Assembly (NCBI RefSeq): GCF_011395035.1
Contig: NZ_CP024768.1
Location: 3,385,865 to 3,449,864, forward strand
Reading direction: 5' to 3'
Length of the DNA: 64,000 nucleotides
Origin: Pantoea cypripedii
GTDB lineage: Bacteria > Pseudomonadota > Gammaproteobacteria > Enterobacterales > Enterobacteriaceae
In this document: piece after piece, positions 15,581-24,559 of the stretch
How the letters are laid out: each line of letters begins with the position of its first letter
Position numbering within the stretch: position 1 is the first letter of the stretch
Notes under the pieces: generated by a model
Database searches by the model: none
The model's input: only the letters and a program-made list of their open reading frames with translations
Told to the model about the DNA's origin: nothing
Made by a program: the position numbers and the translations under genes

Positions 15581-16681
15581 TTAACGTTCGTCGCGGCGAC
15601 CGCCCACGGCTGCCCAAATGCGGCGTACATGAACCGTGACTTCTTCACGATCGTGATAAAGCTGGCGCGCCTGAATCTGGGCGTTGATGCCTTGCTCTTT
15701 CAGGGTGGCATCGATCATCGCCAGATTTTGCGTCACTTCTTCGTAGCGCTTTTTCATCGGCAGCTTGAGGTTAAAGATGGCTTCACGGCACCAGCCGTTA
15801 ACCAGCCACTCGCTCATCAGGCTGGCAACGCGCACTGGTTTTTCCACCATGTCGCACACCAGCCAGCTGATATTGCTACGAGGTGGACGGAAGCGGAAAC
15901 CATCTTCACGGCAGTGCGTAACCTGTCCGGTATCCATCAGGCTGGGAGCCATTGGGCCATTATCCACCGCGTAGACCATCATGCTGCGCTGGACCAGCTG
16001 ATAGGTCCATCCGCCAGGACAAGCCCCCAGGTCTACCGCCCACATGCCGCTGGCCAGGCGCTCATCCCATTCATCTGCCGGGATAAAGACGTGGAACGCC
16101 TCTTCCAGCTTCAGGGTGGAGCGGCTGGGCGCATCTGACGGGAATTTTAGCCGCGGAATACCCATATAAAATGGGGAGTTATTTTGCGGTAATGAATAGC
16201 CAACATAGCAGGTGCCCGGTGCAATAAAGAACACGTGGACCACCGGTCGTTTCGGGCTTTCATAATTAAGCAAAATACGATTTTCGCGCAGGCTGGCACG
16301 CAGCGGTACGGTAAATTTGCGGCAAAACTTTGTCAGCTCTTTAGCTTCGTTGGTGTCCGGTACTTCCACACGCAACTCGCCGCCCTTTTCTACAACACCG
16401 GTCAGCATCCCGACAATCGGGGAAATACGATCGTCCGGCGGCAGATCACGCAGCAGTTCACCAACCACCACCATCTGACGGGCAAAAATCAGTTCCGCAA
16501 AAGGCAGCTGGCTTATCAGTTTCTCCGCATCTTCCTGCTGATAGCACTCAAACAACACGTAACCCGCATCGTCTTTTACTCGCGGGAAACCATAGATTTC
16601 GCGCTCCGCTGCCTTAGCACTGATCTCTGCCGCACACTCTTTCTCAAATCCGGGACGGCAATAGAGTAAAACTTTATTCAT
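15581..16681 (-). CDS. rlmM: 23S rRNA (cytidine-2498 2'-O)-methyltransferase
   Basis: RlmM methylates the ribose of C2498 of 23S rRNA using S-adenosylmethionine. The 366-residue protein has an N-terminal THUMP-like RNA-binding half and a C-terminal Rossmann methyltransferase. The SAM loop VDLGACPGGWTYQL is at about 220-233, and Lys, Asp and Glu residues typical of 2'-O-methyltransferases are present (WLVCDMVEKP, FNLKLPMKKRYEEV). It overlaps the end of ygdD by 8 bp, so the two are likely translated together. Confidence 0.95.
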   Translation of the reverse strand: MNKVLLYCRPGFEKECAAEISAKAAEREIYGFPRVKDDAGYVLFECYQQEDAEKLISQLPFAELIFARQMVVVGELLRDLPPDDRISPIVGMLTGVVEKGGELRVEVPDTNEAKELTKFCRKFTVPLRASLRENRILLNYESPKRPVVHVFFIAPGTCYVGYSLPQNNSPFYMGIPRLKFPSDAPSRSTLKLEEAFHVFIPADEWDERLASGMWAVDLGACPGGWTYQLVQRSMMVYAVDNGPMAPSLMDTGQVTHCREDGFRFRPPRSNISWLVCDMVEKPVRVASLMSEWLVNGWCREAIFNLKLPMKKRYEEVTQNLAMIDATLKEQGINAQIQARQLYHDREEVTVHVRRIWAAVGGRRDER

Positions 16682-17069
16682 GGCGTTCTGCCTTTCGTTT
16701 CAGACGCAGTGCGCCAATCAACATCAAAAACCAACCAATCAGAAAGCCGAGGCCGCCGACTGGCGTGATAAATACCCAAAACTTCAGGTGTGACAGCGCC
16801 AGACAATAGAGACTGCCGCTGAAAAGCACGGTACCGAGCGCCAGCGCGGCGCTGCTCCAGTAAAACCAGATATTGGCACGGCGCAGCATCGCCGATGCCA
16901 GGCCAATAATCGCCAGCGTATGATACGCCTGATATTCAAGGCCGGTATGAATCCACGCCATCTCGGCCGGGCCGAGGGATTTGCTCAGCACATGGGCACC
17001 AAAAGCACCAAAGGCCACCAGCGTGAAGCCGCTGATGGCTGCAAAAATAAACATGGCACGACTGGACAT
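16674..17069 (-). CDS. ygdD: DUF423 inner-membrane protein YgdD
   Basis: A 131-residue protein with four predicted transmembrane helices. The N-terminal helix contains GFTLVAFGAFGAHVL, a DUF423 signature, followed by LEYQAYHTLAIIGLAS and a C-terminal hairpin with GGLGFLIGWFLMLIGA. Function is unknown. The 8-bp overlap with rlmM and position after gcvA are as in E. coli. Confidence 0.9.
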   Translation of the reverse strand: MSSRAMFIFAAISGFTLVAFGAFGAHVLSKSLGPAEMAWIHTGLEYQAYHTLAIIGLASAMLRRANIWFYWSSAALALGTVLFSGSLYCLALSHLKFWVFITPVGGLGFLIGWFLMLIGALRLKRKAERHE

Positions 17070-17119
17070 CTAACAATCCTCAGAGTGTATACGCACGTCA
17101 CTGTGCAACAATCAATGCG

Positions 17120-18037
17120 TTAGTGATCGTAACGAAAACGAAACTTCTCTTGTTCGGTTGCGGCTTTGGCCAGGATCCACTGTCGAAAGGCGGCTATTTT
17201 ACCCAGTTCTGCCTGGCTGTCATGACAAACCAAATAAAAAGCATTTTTACTGACCAGTACGTCATTAAAAGGACAGACCAGACGACCGGCCTCGATTTCG
17301 CTTTGCGCCATCACATTATTGGCCAGCGCAACGCCCTGGCCGTGAATGGCTGCCTGCAGCACCATGGCGCTATGGCTGAAAATCGGTCCCTGCTGCACGT
17401 TAATGTGCTGCAAGCCTAGCTGACGCGTATAAGATTGCCAGTCACGCCGTGAAGCATCATGCAGTAGCGTAAAGTGCGCTAAATCAGCCGGCGATTTCAG
17501 TGGATGGTCACCCGTCAGCAGTAACGGCGAGCAGACCGGCAACAGATATTCGGCGTACAGTTTTTCCACTCGCAACCCTGGCCAGTTTCCGCGTCCATAG
17601 AAAATAGCCACATCCACATCGTCCGCCAGTTTCTCTTCATCACGATCAACAGCCTGGATACGCACATCGATGCCCGGATAAGCTGTATTAAAGCTGGAAA
17701 GACGAGGTACCAGCCACTGAATCGCGAAGCTTGGCAGCAGGCTAACGGTCAATGCGCCTTTGGCGCTGCGCGCCTGAAGTTTACGCGTTGCATCGTTCAG
17801 CGCGGAGAAAATTTCCTTAATATCCAGATAGTAGCTTTGCCCTTCTTCTGTCAGCAAAAGCGAACGATTCCTCCGGCGAAACAGCTTAAGACCGAGGAAA
17901 TCTTCCAGAGATTTAATCTGATGGCTTACAGCTGCCTGGGTAACAAACAACTCTTCAGCAGCTTTAGTGAAGCTCAAATGGCGTGCCGCCGCATCGAAGA
18001 CGCGTAAAGCATTGAGCGGGGGAAGGCGTTTTGACAT
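17120..18037 (-). CDS. gcvA: Glycine cleavage system regulator GcvA (LysR family)
   Basis: GcvA activates gcvTHP when glycine is plentiful and drives transcription of the sRNA gcvB. From the ATG at 18037 it is 305 residues, exactly the E. coli length. The winged helix-turn-helix is at about 20-45 (LSFTKAAEELFVTQAAVSHQIKSLE is the region, with Thr/Gln/Ser contacts), followed by a LysR substrate-binding domain. The frame is open to 18058 but the upstream codons are not conserved. It diverges from gcvB, with which it shares a short regulatory gap containing ATTAG motifs. Confidence 0.95.
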   Translation of the reverse strand: MSKRLPPLNALRVFDAAARHLSFTKAAEELFVTQAAVSHQIKSLEDFLGLKLFRRRNRSLLLTEEGQSYYLDIKEIFSALNDATRKLQARSAKGALTVSLLPSFAIQWLVPRLSSFNTAYPGIDVRIQAVDRDEEKLADDVDVAIFYGRGNWPGLRVEKLYAEYLLPVCSPLLLTGDHPLKSPADLAHFTLLHDASRRDWQSYTRQLGLQHINVQQGPIFSHSAMVLQAAIHGQGVALANNVMAQSEIEAGRLVCPFNDVLVSKNAFYLVCHDSQAELGKIAAFRQWILAKAATEQEKFRFRYDH

Positions 18038-18094
18038 GGTTTTCCGTATCCGGGTCAACAGAGTAATACTGCAACTGATGAGAAGTCGTCAGGT

Positions 18095-18109
18095 ATTAGT
18101 TTTATTAAT
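18095..18109. promoter_or_regulatory. Candidate GcvA-binding site
   Basis: ATTAG and ATTAAT, separated by four T-rich bases, lie 60-70 bp upstream of the gcvB start. They resemble the CTAAT core bound by GcvA. The gap is shared with gcvA, so the site could also serve autoregulation. Confidence 0.45.
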
Positions 18110-18131
18110 CCGAGACATTATAAATTGTCCG

Positions 18132-18160
18132 TTGAGGAAGCTCCAGCAAATACCTATAGT
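18132..18160 (+). promoter_or_regulatory. gcvB promoter
   Basis: TTGAGG (18132-18137) and TATAGT (18155-18160) are separated by 17 bp. The predicted start at A18167 is seven bases after the -10, coinciding with the conserved 5' end of GcvB. Confidence 0.8.
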
Positions 18161-18166
18161 TGCCGC

Positions 18167-18364
18167 ACTTCCTGAGCCGGAACGAAAAGATTTCTGGAAA
18201 CGTGCGTTAGTTCGCAGACTTCTGGAGAGCTTTTGGCTTGTGGTCGTGATGTTGTGTTTGCATTTTGATCTGACGATTGCAGATCAAACTTTTAATTCCT
18301 GTAGATTTACCCTGTCTGTCCATAGTGATTTTACATAGCACCGCAAATTGCGGTGCTTTTTTTT
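18167..18364 (+). ncRNA. gcvB: GcvB small RNA
   Basis: An Hfq-dependent sRNA that represses amino-acid and peptide transporter mRNAs. The 5' end ACTTCCTGAGCCGGAACGAA is identical to E. coli GcvB. The G/U-rich seed region R1 (about 18236-18267) is well conserved, as is the downstream ACCCTGTCTGTCCATAGTGA segment. The middle hairpin has diverged. The terminator ends it at about 198 nt, against 206 in E. coli. It is divergent from its activator gcvA and convergent with ygdI. Confidence 0.95.
18337..18364. terminator. gcvB/ygdI bidirectional terminator
   Basis: The stem AGCACCGCA/TGCGGTGCT (18337-18357, loop AAT) is followed by at least seven T residues on the plus strand and lies directly after ygdI on the minus strand. 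Confidence 0.9.
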
Positions 18365-18373
18365 ATCTGTCAC

Positions 18374-18598
18374 TTACTGGCCCATCTCAACCATCTCTTT
18401 GACATCTGAGCGGTTAATCTGCTGCTGGTTGCCATTGGCATCTTTATAGCTGATCATACCGGTATCATCGTCAACTTTAGGTTTGCCTGAAGCAACAATG
18501 GTGCGACCATCATTGGTATGCATCACGTAATTGCTTGAACAAGCAGCCAGGGTAAAGGCCATGGTACACACGGCCAGCACTGCGGCGAGTTTTTTCAT
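18374..18598 (-). CDS. ygdI: DUF903 lipoprotein YgdI
   Basis: A 74-residue secreted lipoprotein. The signal peptide ends in the lipobox LAAC (Cys at 20), followed by the DUF903 domain: NYVMHTNDGRTIVASGKP, DDDTGMISYKD and QQINRSDVKEM. Asp is absent after the Cys, so outer-membrane sorting by Lol is expected. The role is unknown. The paralogue ygdR is at 53.6 kb. Confidence 0.92.
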   Translation of the reverse strand: MKKLAAVLAVCTMAFTLAACSSNYVMHTNDGRTIVASGKPKVDDDTGMISYKDANGNQQQINRSDVKEMVEMGQ

Positions 18599-18809
18599 TT
18601 TCTATCTCCTTGCAGATTGATTGCATCAAACCACCCGCGGGATGCTGAACAGAGGCAGCTGAAAAAAGTGAAATCGACTGGTTAAGGTCGATTCTAAATG
18701 CGGGTTTTGGTTTAAACCTTGCAATAATTAGCATAACGCGCTTTTCCAGCTTTGCCAGGTAACAGACCGACTTTCAGTCTGGTCCTAAATTCATCACAAC
18801 AGGCCGGAT

Positions 18810-20015
18810 ATGACTATTTTTACACCTTCCGCTTTTCGCCAGCAGTTTCCAGCGCTGGCCGATGCTGGAGTCTATCTCGACAGTGCCGCCACCGCCCTGA
18901 AACCAGAGGCGGTCATTGAGGCCACTCAGCAGTTTTACTCCCTGAGCGCCGGAACCGTGCATCGCAGCCAGTTCGCTGCCGCACGCGCCCTGACGGAGCA
19001 ATACGAACAAGCCCGTGGCCTGGTTGCGCGCTGGCTAAATGCCGCAGATGACCGGCAGATTATCTGGACGCGTGGCACCACGGAAGCCATCAATCTGGTG
19101 GCTAACAGCTGGCTGGCTCCGCGTCTGCAACCCGGCGATGAAATCGTTGTCAGCGAAGCGGAACATCACGCCAATCTGGTGCCGTGGCTGATGGTGGCAG
19201 AGGCAAAAGGTGCCAAAGTGGTGAAATGGCCGCTCGGCTCGGACCGTCTGCCCGACATCCAGCAACTGCCCGGATTATTGAACGCACGCACCCGATTGCT
19301 GGCGATTGGTCAGATGTCGAATGTTACCGGCGGCTGCCCGGACCTGGCCCAGGCGATTCGGCTGGCACATAGCGTGGGTGCCAAAGTGATGGTGGATGGT
19401 GCCCAGGGGGTAGTGCATTGCGCACCTGATGTGCAGGCACTGGATATCGATTTTTACGCTTTCTCCGGCCATAAACTCTACGGCCCGATGGGCATCGGTG
19501 TGCTGTATGGCAAGGCAGAATTGCTGGAAGCCATGTCGCCGTGGCAGGGCGGCGGCAAGATGTTGACGCAGGTAGATTTTAGTGGCTTCACGCCGCAGCC
19601 GGTGCCGTGGCGCTTTGAAGCTGGCACCCCTAACGTTGCCGGAGTGATCGGTTTAAGCGCTGCGCTGCGCTGGTTAAGCCAGCACAATGCGGAAAAGATG
19701 GAAATGTGGAGTCAGCAGCTGGCAAGCCTGGCGGAAGAGCAACTGAGCGCCCTGCCCGGTTTTCGCAGTTTTCGCTGTGGTAGCAGCAGCCTGCTGGCAT
19801 TTGATATCGCGGGCATCCATCACAGCGATATCGTTACGCTGCTGGCAGAGCACGGCATTGCCCTGCGCGCGGGTCAGCACTGTGCTCAGCCACTGATGGC
19901 GGCGCTGGGGGTCAGCGGTACACTGCGCGTTTCATTCGCCCCCTATAATAATTTACAGGACGTGGACGCACTGGTGCGCGCCATGCATAGCGCCATAGAA
20001 TTATTGAGTGAGTAA
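18810..20015 (+). CDS. csdA: Cysteine desulfurase CsdA
   Basis: CsdA is a PLP enzyme that takes sulfur from L-cysteine (and cysteine sulfinate) and passes it to CsdE and TcdA. It has 401 residues, as in E. coli. The PLP Lys222 is in SGHKLYGP, His119/His120 are in SEAEHHANLVPW, and the catalytic Cys358 is in RAGQHCAQP. It is a class V aminotransferase of the SufS-like group. csdE follows 4 bp after its stop. Residue numbering matching E. coli supports the start. Confidence 0.96.
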   Translation: MTIFTPSAFRQQFPALADAGVYLDSAATALKPEAVIEATQQFYSLSAGTVHRSQFAAARALTEQYEQARGLVARWLNAADDRQIIWTRGTTEAINLVANSWLAPRLQPGDEIVVSEAEHHANLVPWLMVAEAKGAKVVKWPLGSDRLPDIQQLPGLLNARTRLLAIGQMSNVTGGCPDLAQAIRLAHSVGAKVMVDGAQGVVHCAPDVQALDIDFYAFSGHKLYGPMGIGVLYGKAELLEAMSPWQGGGKMLTQVDFSGFTPQPVPWRFEAGTPNVAGVIGLSAALRWLSQHNAEKMEMWSQQLASLAEEQLSALPGFRSFRCGSSSLLAFDIAGIHHSDIVTLLAEHGIALRAGQHCAQPLMAALGVSGTLRVSFAPYNNLQDVDALVRAMHSAIELLSE

Positions 20016-20019
20016 CCTG

Positions 20020-20466
20020 ATGAGTACATCCCTGCTCGCCCCGCACCCGTTTGGCGATCTTATTACCGAAGCCAGCCTCACGGAGAAATTCACCCATTTT
20101 CACCAATGGGAAGATCGCTATCGCCAGCTGATTCAGTTGAGCCGTCAGCTCCCTGCGTTAGCGGAAGAGTTGAAAACACCGCAGATTGAACTGAGCGGTT
20201 GTGAGAATCGCGTCTGGCTTAGCAGCCAGCTGCAAAGCAATGGCACACTGCATTTCTATGGCGACAGTGAAGGACGCATCGTGCGTGGCTTGCTGGCGGT
20301 GTTACTGACCGCCGTGGAAGGAAAAACGCCAGCCGCCCTGTTACAACAGGACCCACTGGCGTTGTTTGATACCCTCGGGCTGCGTGCGCAACTCAGTGCT
20401 TCACGCAGTAGCGGTTTGCAGGCGCTGGCTGAAGCCGTACAACGCGCCGCGCGCCAGTACGCTTAA
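20020..20466 (+). CDS. csdE: Sulfur acceptor protein CsdE
   Basis: CsdE takes a persulfide from CsdA and stimulates it. The protein is a 148-residue SufE-fold molecule with the acceptor Cys61 in LSGCENRVWL, at the E. coli position. That numbering supports the ATG at 20020; a GTG at 20008 overlapping csdA is also in frame. The motif GDSEGRIVRGLLAVLL is conserved. Its last four bases overlap the end of the convergent tcdA. Confidence 0.95.
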   Translation: MSTSLLAPHPFGDLITEASLTEKFTHFHQWEDRYRQLIQLSRQLPALAEELKTPQIELSGCENRVWLSSQLQSNGTLHFYGDSEGRIVRGLLAVLLTAVEGKTPAALLQQDPLALFDTLGLRAQLSASRSSGLQALAEAVQRAARQYA

Positions 20467-21269
20467 AGCCCCTGGCGTGCCGCGCGGGCAAGAAGCTTCT
20501 TCAGCGCGTGTGAAACCGCAATAAAACCAAAGGTGGCGGTCACCATGGTGGCCGCCCCGAAACCCGCAGCACAATCCATGCGTTTCGGGCCTTCCGCCGT
20601 GCTGCGTGAGGCACAGACACTGCCGTCCGGCTGCGGATAAACCAGTGCTTCGGTGGAAAACACGCAATCAATGCCCAGCTTACCTTTGCTGTTTTTCTTC
20701 ACACCGAAATCGCTCTTCAGACGCTCACGCAATTTCGCCGCCAGCGGATCCTGAATGGTCTTCGCCAGATCGCTCACCTGGATCTGCGTTGGATCGATCT
20801 GCCCACCAGCCCCACCGGTGGTAATTAGCGGGATCTTGTTACGACGACACCAGGCAATCAGCGCCGCTTTTGGACGCACGCTATCGATGGCATCAATCAC
20901 ATAATCGAAGCCAACGGGCAGAAGCTCGGCGGTATTTTCCGGGGTGATGAAATCATCGATGCAAATCACCTCGCATTCCGGGTTGATCGCGCGGATACGA
21001 TCCGCCATCACCTCGGTTTTTGCCTGACCGACTTTGCCCTGCAATGCATGGATCTGACGATTGGTGTTGGTGATACAGACATCATCCATATCGATCAGGG
21101 TGATTTTGCCGATACCCGTGCGCGCCAGCGCTTCTGCCGCCCAGGAACCTACGCCACCAATACCAATCACACAAAAATGCGCATCGGCAAAACGCTGCAA
21201 CGCGTCCTGCCCATACAAACGCGCCGTGCCGCCAAAACGTTGCCGCCAGGCGTCGCTAACCACTGTCAT
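20463..21269 (-). CDS. tcdA: tRNA threonylcarbamoyladenosine dehydratase TcdA (CsdL)
   Basis: TcdA is an E1-like enzyme that uses ATP to dehydrate t6A at position 37 of tRNA to cyclic t6A. The 268-residue form from the ATG at 21269 has the nucleotide-binding GIGGVG (36-41), the ubiquitin-E1/MoeB motif DMDDVCITNTNRQ and TTGGAGGQIDPTQIQ. A further ATG at 21287 is in frame but poorly placed for a ribosome site. It is convergent with csdA-csdE, its functional partners, and overlaps csdE by four bases. Confidence 0.94.
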   Translation of the reverse strand: MTVVSDAWRQRFGGTARLYGQDALQRFADAHFCVIGIGGVGSWAAEALARTGIGKITLIDMDDVCITNTNRQIHALQGKVGQAKTEVMADRIRAINPECEVICIDDFITPENTAELLPVGFDYVIDAIDSVRPKAALIAWCRRNKIPLITTGGAGGQIDPTQIQVSDLAKTIQDPLAAKLRERLKSDFGVKKNSKGKLGIDCVFSTEALVYPQPDGSVCASRSTAEGPKRMDCAAGFGAATMVTATFGFIAVSHALKKLLARAARQGL

Positions 21270-21313
21270 AACCAACCTTTTGTTCATGCGGGCCTGCTTG
21301 CCCGCAGAGAAAA

Positions 21314-22462
21314 TTAATTCGAACCTAACAACATCGAACCATTATTACCGTTTTGCGGATTACTGAACAGCGGCTGCCCCGCCCCCGGTGCCGTTTTTAG
21401 CACCCAGACACGGCCATAATGGTTATAGAAACCCGCCAGATGGGCAGCATCCGGGCCAACGCCCTGGTAGATGTCGAAATGCTGGCCTTTGATCGCACCG
21501 CCGACATCCAGCGCGACCATCAGGCGCATTTCATATTTACCGTTAAACTTACCCTTCTCATTCAGCTGTGGTACTTCCGCCAGCAGCGCCGTACCGGCCG
21601 GGATCAGTGAACGGTCCGAAGCGACGGAAGCTTTGGCAATCAGCGGCACCGCGCTGGCACCCCGCACCGGCACATATTCTTCCGGTTTGAAGAACACGAA
21701 GGATTGGTTGGTTTCCAGCAATGCCCGCACTTCTTGTGGCGAATGATCCTGCGCCCACTGACGAATGGCCTGCATCGACATATCTTCGCGCTTCACTTCA
21801 CCACGATCGATCAGTTCTTTACCGATGCTGTGGTAGGCCCAGCCATTTTTACCGCCATAGCCGAAGAAACGCAGTGGACGGCCATCCCCGAAATCGACAT
21901 AGCCGCTGCCCTGCACATCCATCATAAAGTTATCGATAAGCGAGTTGCTCCAGGCAATCACGTAACGATCATCAAGACCGCCACTGTAGATAGAAGCGCG
22001 GCTTGGCAATTTTTGCCCGCTTCTGCGTGGCGGCATACGGTAAATCGGATACTGGAATTCGCCCTGACGGGTATAACGCGCCTCCACGACCGGCGTGTAG
22101 TAGCCGGTGAACTGCACGTTGCCGTAGTTATCGGTGCCTTCCATCTGATACGCGTTAAGACCGAACTGACGCAACTGACGCGTGTCACCACCGGACATCA
22201 ACCAGTTCTCAATCGCGCTATAGGTGCCAGTGTTGCGACCATACAACCCGGTAGACGCGGACTGTATCTGACGAATCTGATCGCCAAAGTCTCTGCCATT
22301 AACCGGACGCCCTTTAGCATTGGGCTGATTCACCAGCGCCAGCGGCTCATCCAGCTTACCATCAATATATTGCTGACCACGGTCCGTAGGTTTGGAGCTA
22401 CAACCCGCCAGCAGCGCGAGAAATGCGCCAGTGAGTGCCAGCTTCACACGATTTGCTTTCAT
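21314..22462 (-). CDS. mltA: Membrane-bound lytic murein transglycosylase A
   Basis: MltA is an outer-membrane lipoprotein that cleaves glycosidic bonds of murein with formation of 1,6-anhydromuramic acid. It has 382 residues with a signal peptide ending in LAGC (Cys21) and SS after it, fitting outer-membrane sorting. The MltA domain (ENWLMSGGDT, TGYYTPVVEA) and C-terminal 3D domain (DVGGAIKGQHFDIY, catalytic Asp) are intact. A GCGGGC/GCCCGC hairpin lies at 21288-21305, between mltA and the tcdA start. Confidence 0.95.
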   Translation of the reverse strand: MKANRVKLALTGAFLALLAGCSSKPTDRGQQYIDGKLDEPLALVNQPNAKGRPVNGRDFGDQIRQIQSASTGLYGRNTGTYSAIENWLMSGGDTRQLRQFGLNAYQMEGTDNYGNVQFTGYYTPVVEARYTRQGEFQYPIYRMPPRRSGQKLPSRASIYSGGLDDRYVIAWSNSLIDNFMMDVQGSGYVDFGDGRPLRFFGYGGKNGWAYHSIGKELIDRGEVKREDMSMQAIRQWAQDHSPQEVRALLETNQSFVFFKPEEYVPVRGASAVPLIAKASVASDRSLIPAGTALLAEVPQLNEKGKFNGKYEMRLMVALDVGGAIKGQHFDIYQGVGPDAAHLAGFYNHYGRVWVLKTAPGAGQPLFSNPQNGNNGSMLLGSN

Positions 22463-22625
22463 GACCTTCTCTTTTTATCGGTTGTTTGCACCGCGACGAT
22501 AGCAAAGGGGCAGACAGAATGAAATCGGCCACCGGGTATCGCGTCCACAGCTGTATAGTTAATAACCTAACGGCGAATTTATTCACCAACTAACTGGAAA
22601 TTTTGTGCTTTCTGTCAAAAAGGGG

Positions 22626-22653
22626 TTGCATCACGGCGCACCCGGAGTATAGT
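22626..22653 (+). promoter_or_regulatory. Promoter of the initiator tRNA operon
   Basis: TTGCAT (22626-22631) and TATAGT (22648-22653) are separated by 16 bp and followed by a G+C-rich discriminator, the usual sign of a stringently controlled stable-RNA promoter. Confidence 0.75.
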
Positions 22654-22666
22654 GCGCATCCACGGA

Positions 22667-22743
<77 letters not shown>

Positions 22744-22798
22744 ACTCTTCTGAGTAATGAAGAGGGACAATGTAAAAAGTCACACAGCGACAAACGGA

Positions 22799-22875
<77 letters not shown>

Positions 22876-22930
22876 ACTCTTCTGATTTATGAAGAGAGAT
22901 AATGTGAAAAGTCGCACAGTGGCAGACGGA

Positions 22931-23007
<77 letters not shown>

Positions 23008-23017
23008 ATACAACCAG

Positions 23018-23040
23018 ACACCTTAACGGGTGTTTTTTTG
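23018..23040 (+). terminator. Terminator of the initiator tRNA operon
   Basis: The short stem ACACC/GGTGT (23018-23033) is followed by seven T residues. Confidence 0.75.
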
Positions 23041-23082
23041 TTTCTGGCGTCCGGTAAATTGCGGCCTCCCTGCCGCAATCCT

Positions 23083-24327
23083 TTAGCGATGCGCCAGCAC
23101 CGCTCCCTTGTCAAAATAAGCTTTGATGCCATGCAGGATGGCTTCCGCCACCTGATGCTGATAACGCGCGGTACGCAGCTTCCTTTCCTCTTCCACATTA
23201 CTGATAAACGCAGTTTCCACCAGAATTGACGGAATATCCGGCGCTTTCAGCACCGCAAATCCGGCCTGATCTACCGTGCGTTTATGCAGGTGATTGATAT
23301 GCCCCATCCGCGATAGCACTTCTTTACCGAATTTCAGGCTGTCGTGGATGGTCTGGCGCTGCACCATATCGAACATGGTGTGGTCGAGGTAGCGATCGCC
23401 ACTCATGCTGACGCCGCCAATCAGATCCGATTCATTCTGGGTTTGCGCGAGAAAACGTGCGGCGGCGGAGGTTGCGCCACTGGTCGAAAGCGCAAACACG
23501 GACGAACCGCGCGCCGCCCGGCTGGTAAAGGCATCGGCATGAATCGACACAAACAAATCGGCACGCTGCTTACGTGCTTTCGCCACCCGCACCCGCAGCG
23601 GAATAAACACATCCTCGTTGCGCGTCATATAGGCTTTCATATTGGGTTGTTTGTCGATCAACGCCTTCAGATAACGCCCCATCTTCAGCACGATATCTTT
23701 TTCCCGCGTTTTGAGTTTGCCATGCGCCCCGGGATCTTCTCCACCGTGCCCTGGATCGATCATGATAATAATCGGGCGATCGCGTCCGGCTTTCCCCGGC
23801 AGTGGGGCCTGAGCAGGCTGATCGCGTTCCAGATCGCCCTGATTGTAATCCTGCAGTAACGCCAGTAATGGATCCTCTTCCGGCTGTGGCTTGCTGGGAT
23901 AGAGATCCACCACCAGCCGATGCTTTATCCCGGCCACCGGCGCTAAGGTGAACGTTCGCGGCACGACATCGCGCTTCAATTCCAGCACAATGCGTACGGT
24001 GTTCGGGTCGAACTGACCCACGCGTGCGGTCCGGATATAGGGGTCATCAACGCGCACCAGTTTATCGACCCCTTTCAGTACCGGATTGATATGCAGATTG
24101 TTGATGTCGATAACCAGACGATCGGGATTGCTGAGGGTGAACTGCTTGTATTGCAGGGGAACGTTCGATTCCAGCGTAACGCGTGAGTAAGTCGATGAAG
24201 GCCAGATACGCACAGCAACAATATTCTGGCTGGCCGCCAGACCACTGCGGCTGACGCTGAGCAACCATAACGCGCCTGCGCCCTGTAATAATCGTCGTCG
24301 TGAAAAAAAGGGATTTACTCCGGACAT
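23083..24327 (-). CDS. amiC: N-acetylmuramoyl-L-alanine amidase AmiC
   Basis: AmiC splits septal murein during cell division. The 414-residue protein has a twin-arginine signal (SRRRLLQG at 9-16), so it is exported folded by Tat. An AMIN domain follows (about 35-145) that targets it to the septum, then a linker and the zinc-dependent Amidase_3 domain with IDPGHGGEDPG, SIHADAF and the catalytic Glu in VETAFISN. AmiA lacks the AMIN domain and AmiB carries LysM repeats, so AmiC is the right paralogue. Confidence 0.95.
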   Translation of the reverse strand: MSGVNPFFSRRRLLQGAGALWLLSVSRSGLAASQNIVAVRIWPSSTYSRVTLESNVPLQYKQFTLSNPDRLVIDINNLHINPVLKGVDKLVRVDDPYIRTARVGQFDPNTVRIVLELKRDVVPRTFTLAPVAGIKHRLVVDLYPSKPQPEEDPLLALLQDYNQGDLERDQPAQAPLPGKAGRDRPIIIMIDPGHGGEDPGAHGKLKTREKDIVLKMGRYLKALIDKQPNMKAYMTRNEDVFIPLRVRVAKARKQRADLFVSIHADAFTSRAARGSSVFALSTSGATSAAARFLAQTQNESDLIGGVSMSGDRYLDHTMFDMVQRQTIHDSLKFGKEVLSRMGHINHLHKRTVDQAGFAVLKAPDIPSILVETAFISNVEEERKLRTARYQHQVAEAILHGIKAYFDKGAVLAHR

Positions 24328-24530
24328 GACGCTCCAGCTACTGTGTAATGTCTAAAATATCGCCAGTTAAGTAAAAGAAGATGAAAACTTTATCCCGTCC
24401 ATGGAGCCTTTTCACTTCGGAAAAGCCAGATAATGCAGGCTGTTAGCGTAGGTTGCATCAGGAAAATCGTAAAGTAACGTCAGGTCCGACGCTTGCATTA
24501 CGGCGCGATAAAGCATAAAAATACAAAAAT

Positions 24531-24548
24531 TTCGAATAATCATTCACA
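24531..24548. promoter_or_regulatory. ARG box upstream of argA
   Basis: CGAAT-AATC-ATTCA fits the ArgR half-site pair TGAAT-WWWW-ATTCA with one mismatch in the left arm. A weaker second box (AGCAT-AAAA-ATACA) lies about 21 bp upstream, the usual spacing of paired ARG boxes. The site ends 11 bp before the argA start and would block transcription or initiation when arginine is high. Confidence 0.65.
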
Positions 24549-24559
24549 GAGGGTTTGCC

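Noticed and set aside
17967..18338. Plus-strand frame of 123 codons
   Set aside because: It covers the 5' end of gcvA in antisense and then the gcvB sRNA; no ribosome site or protein features.
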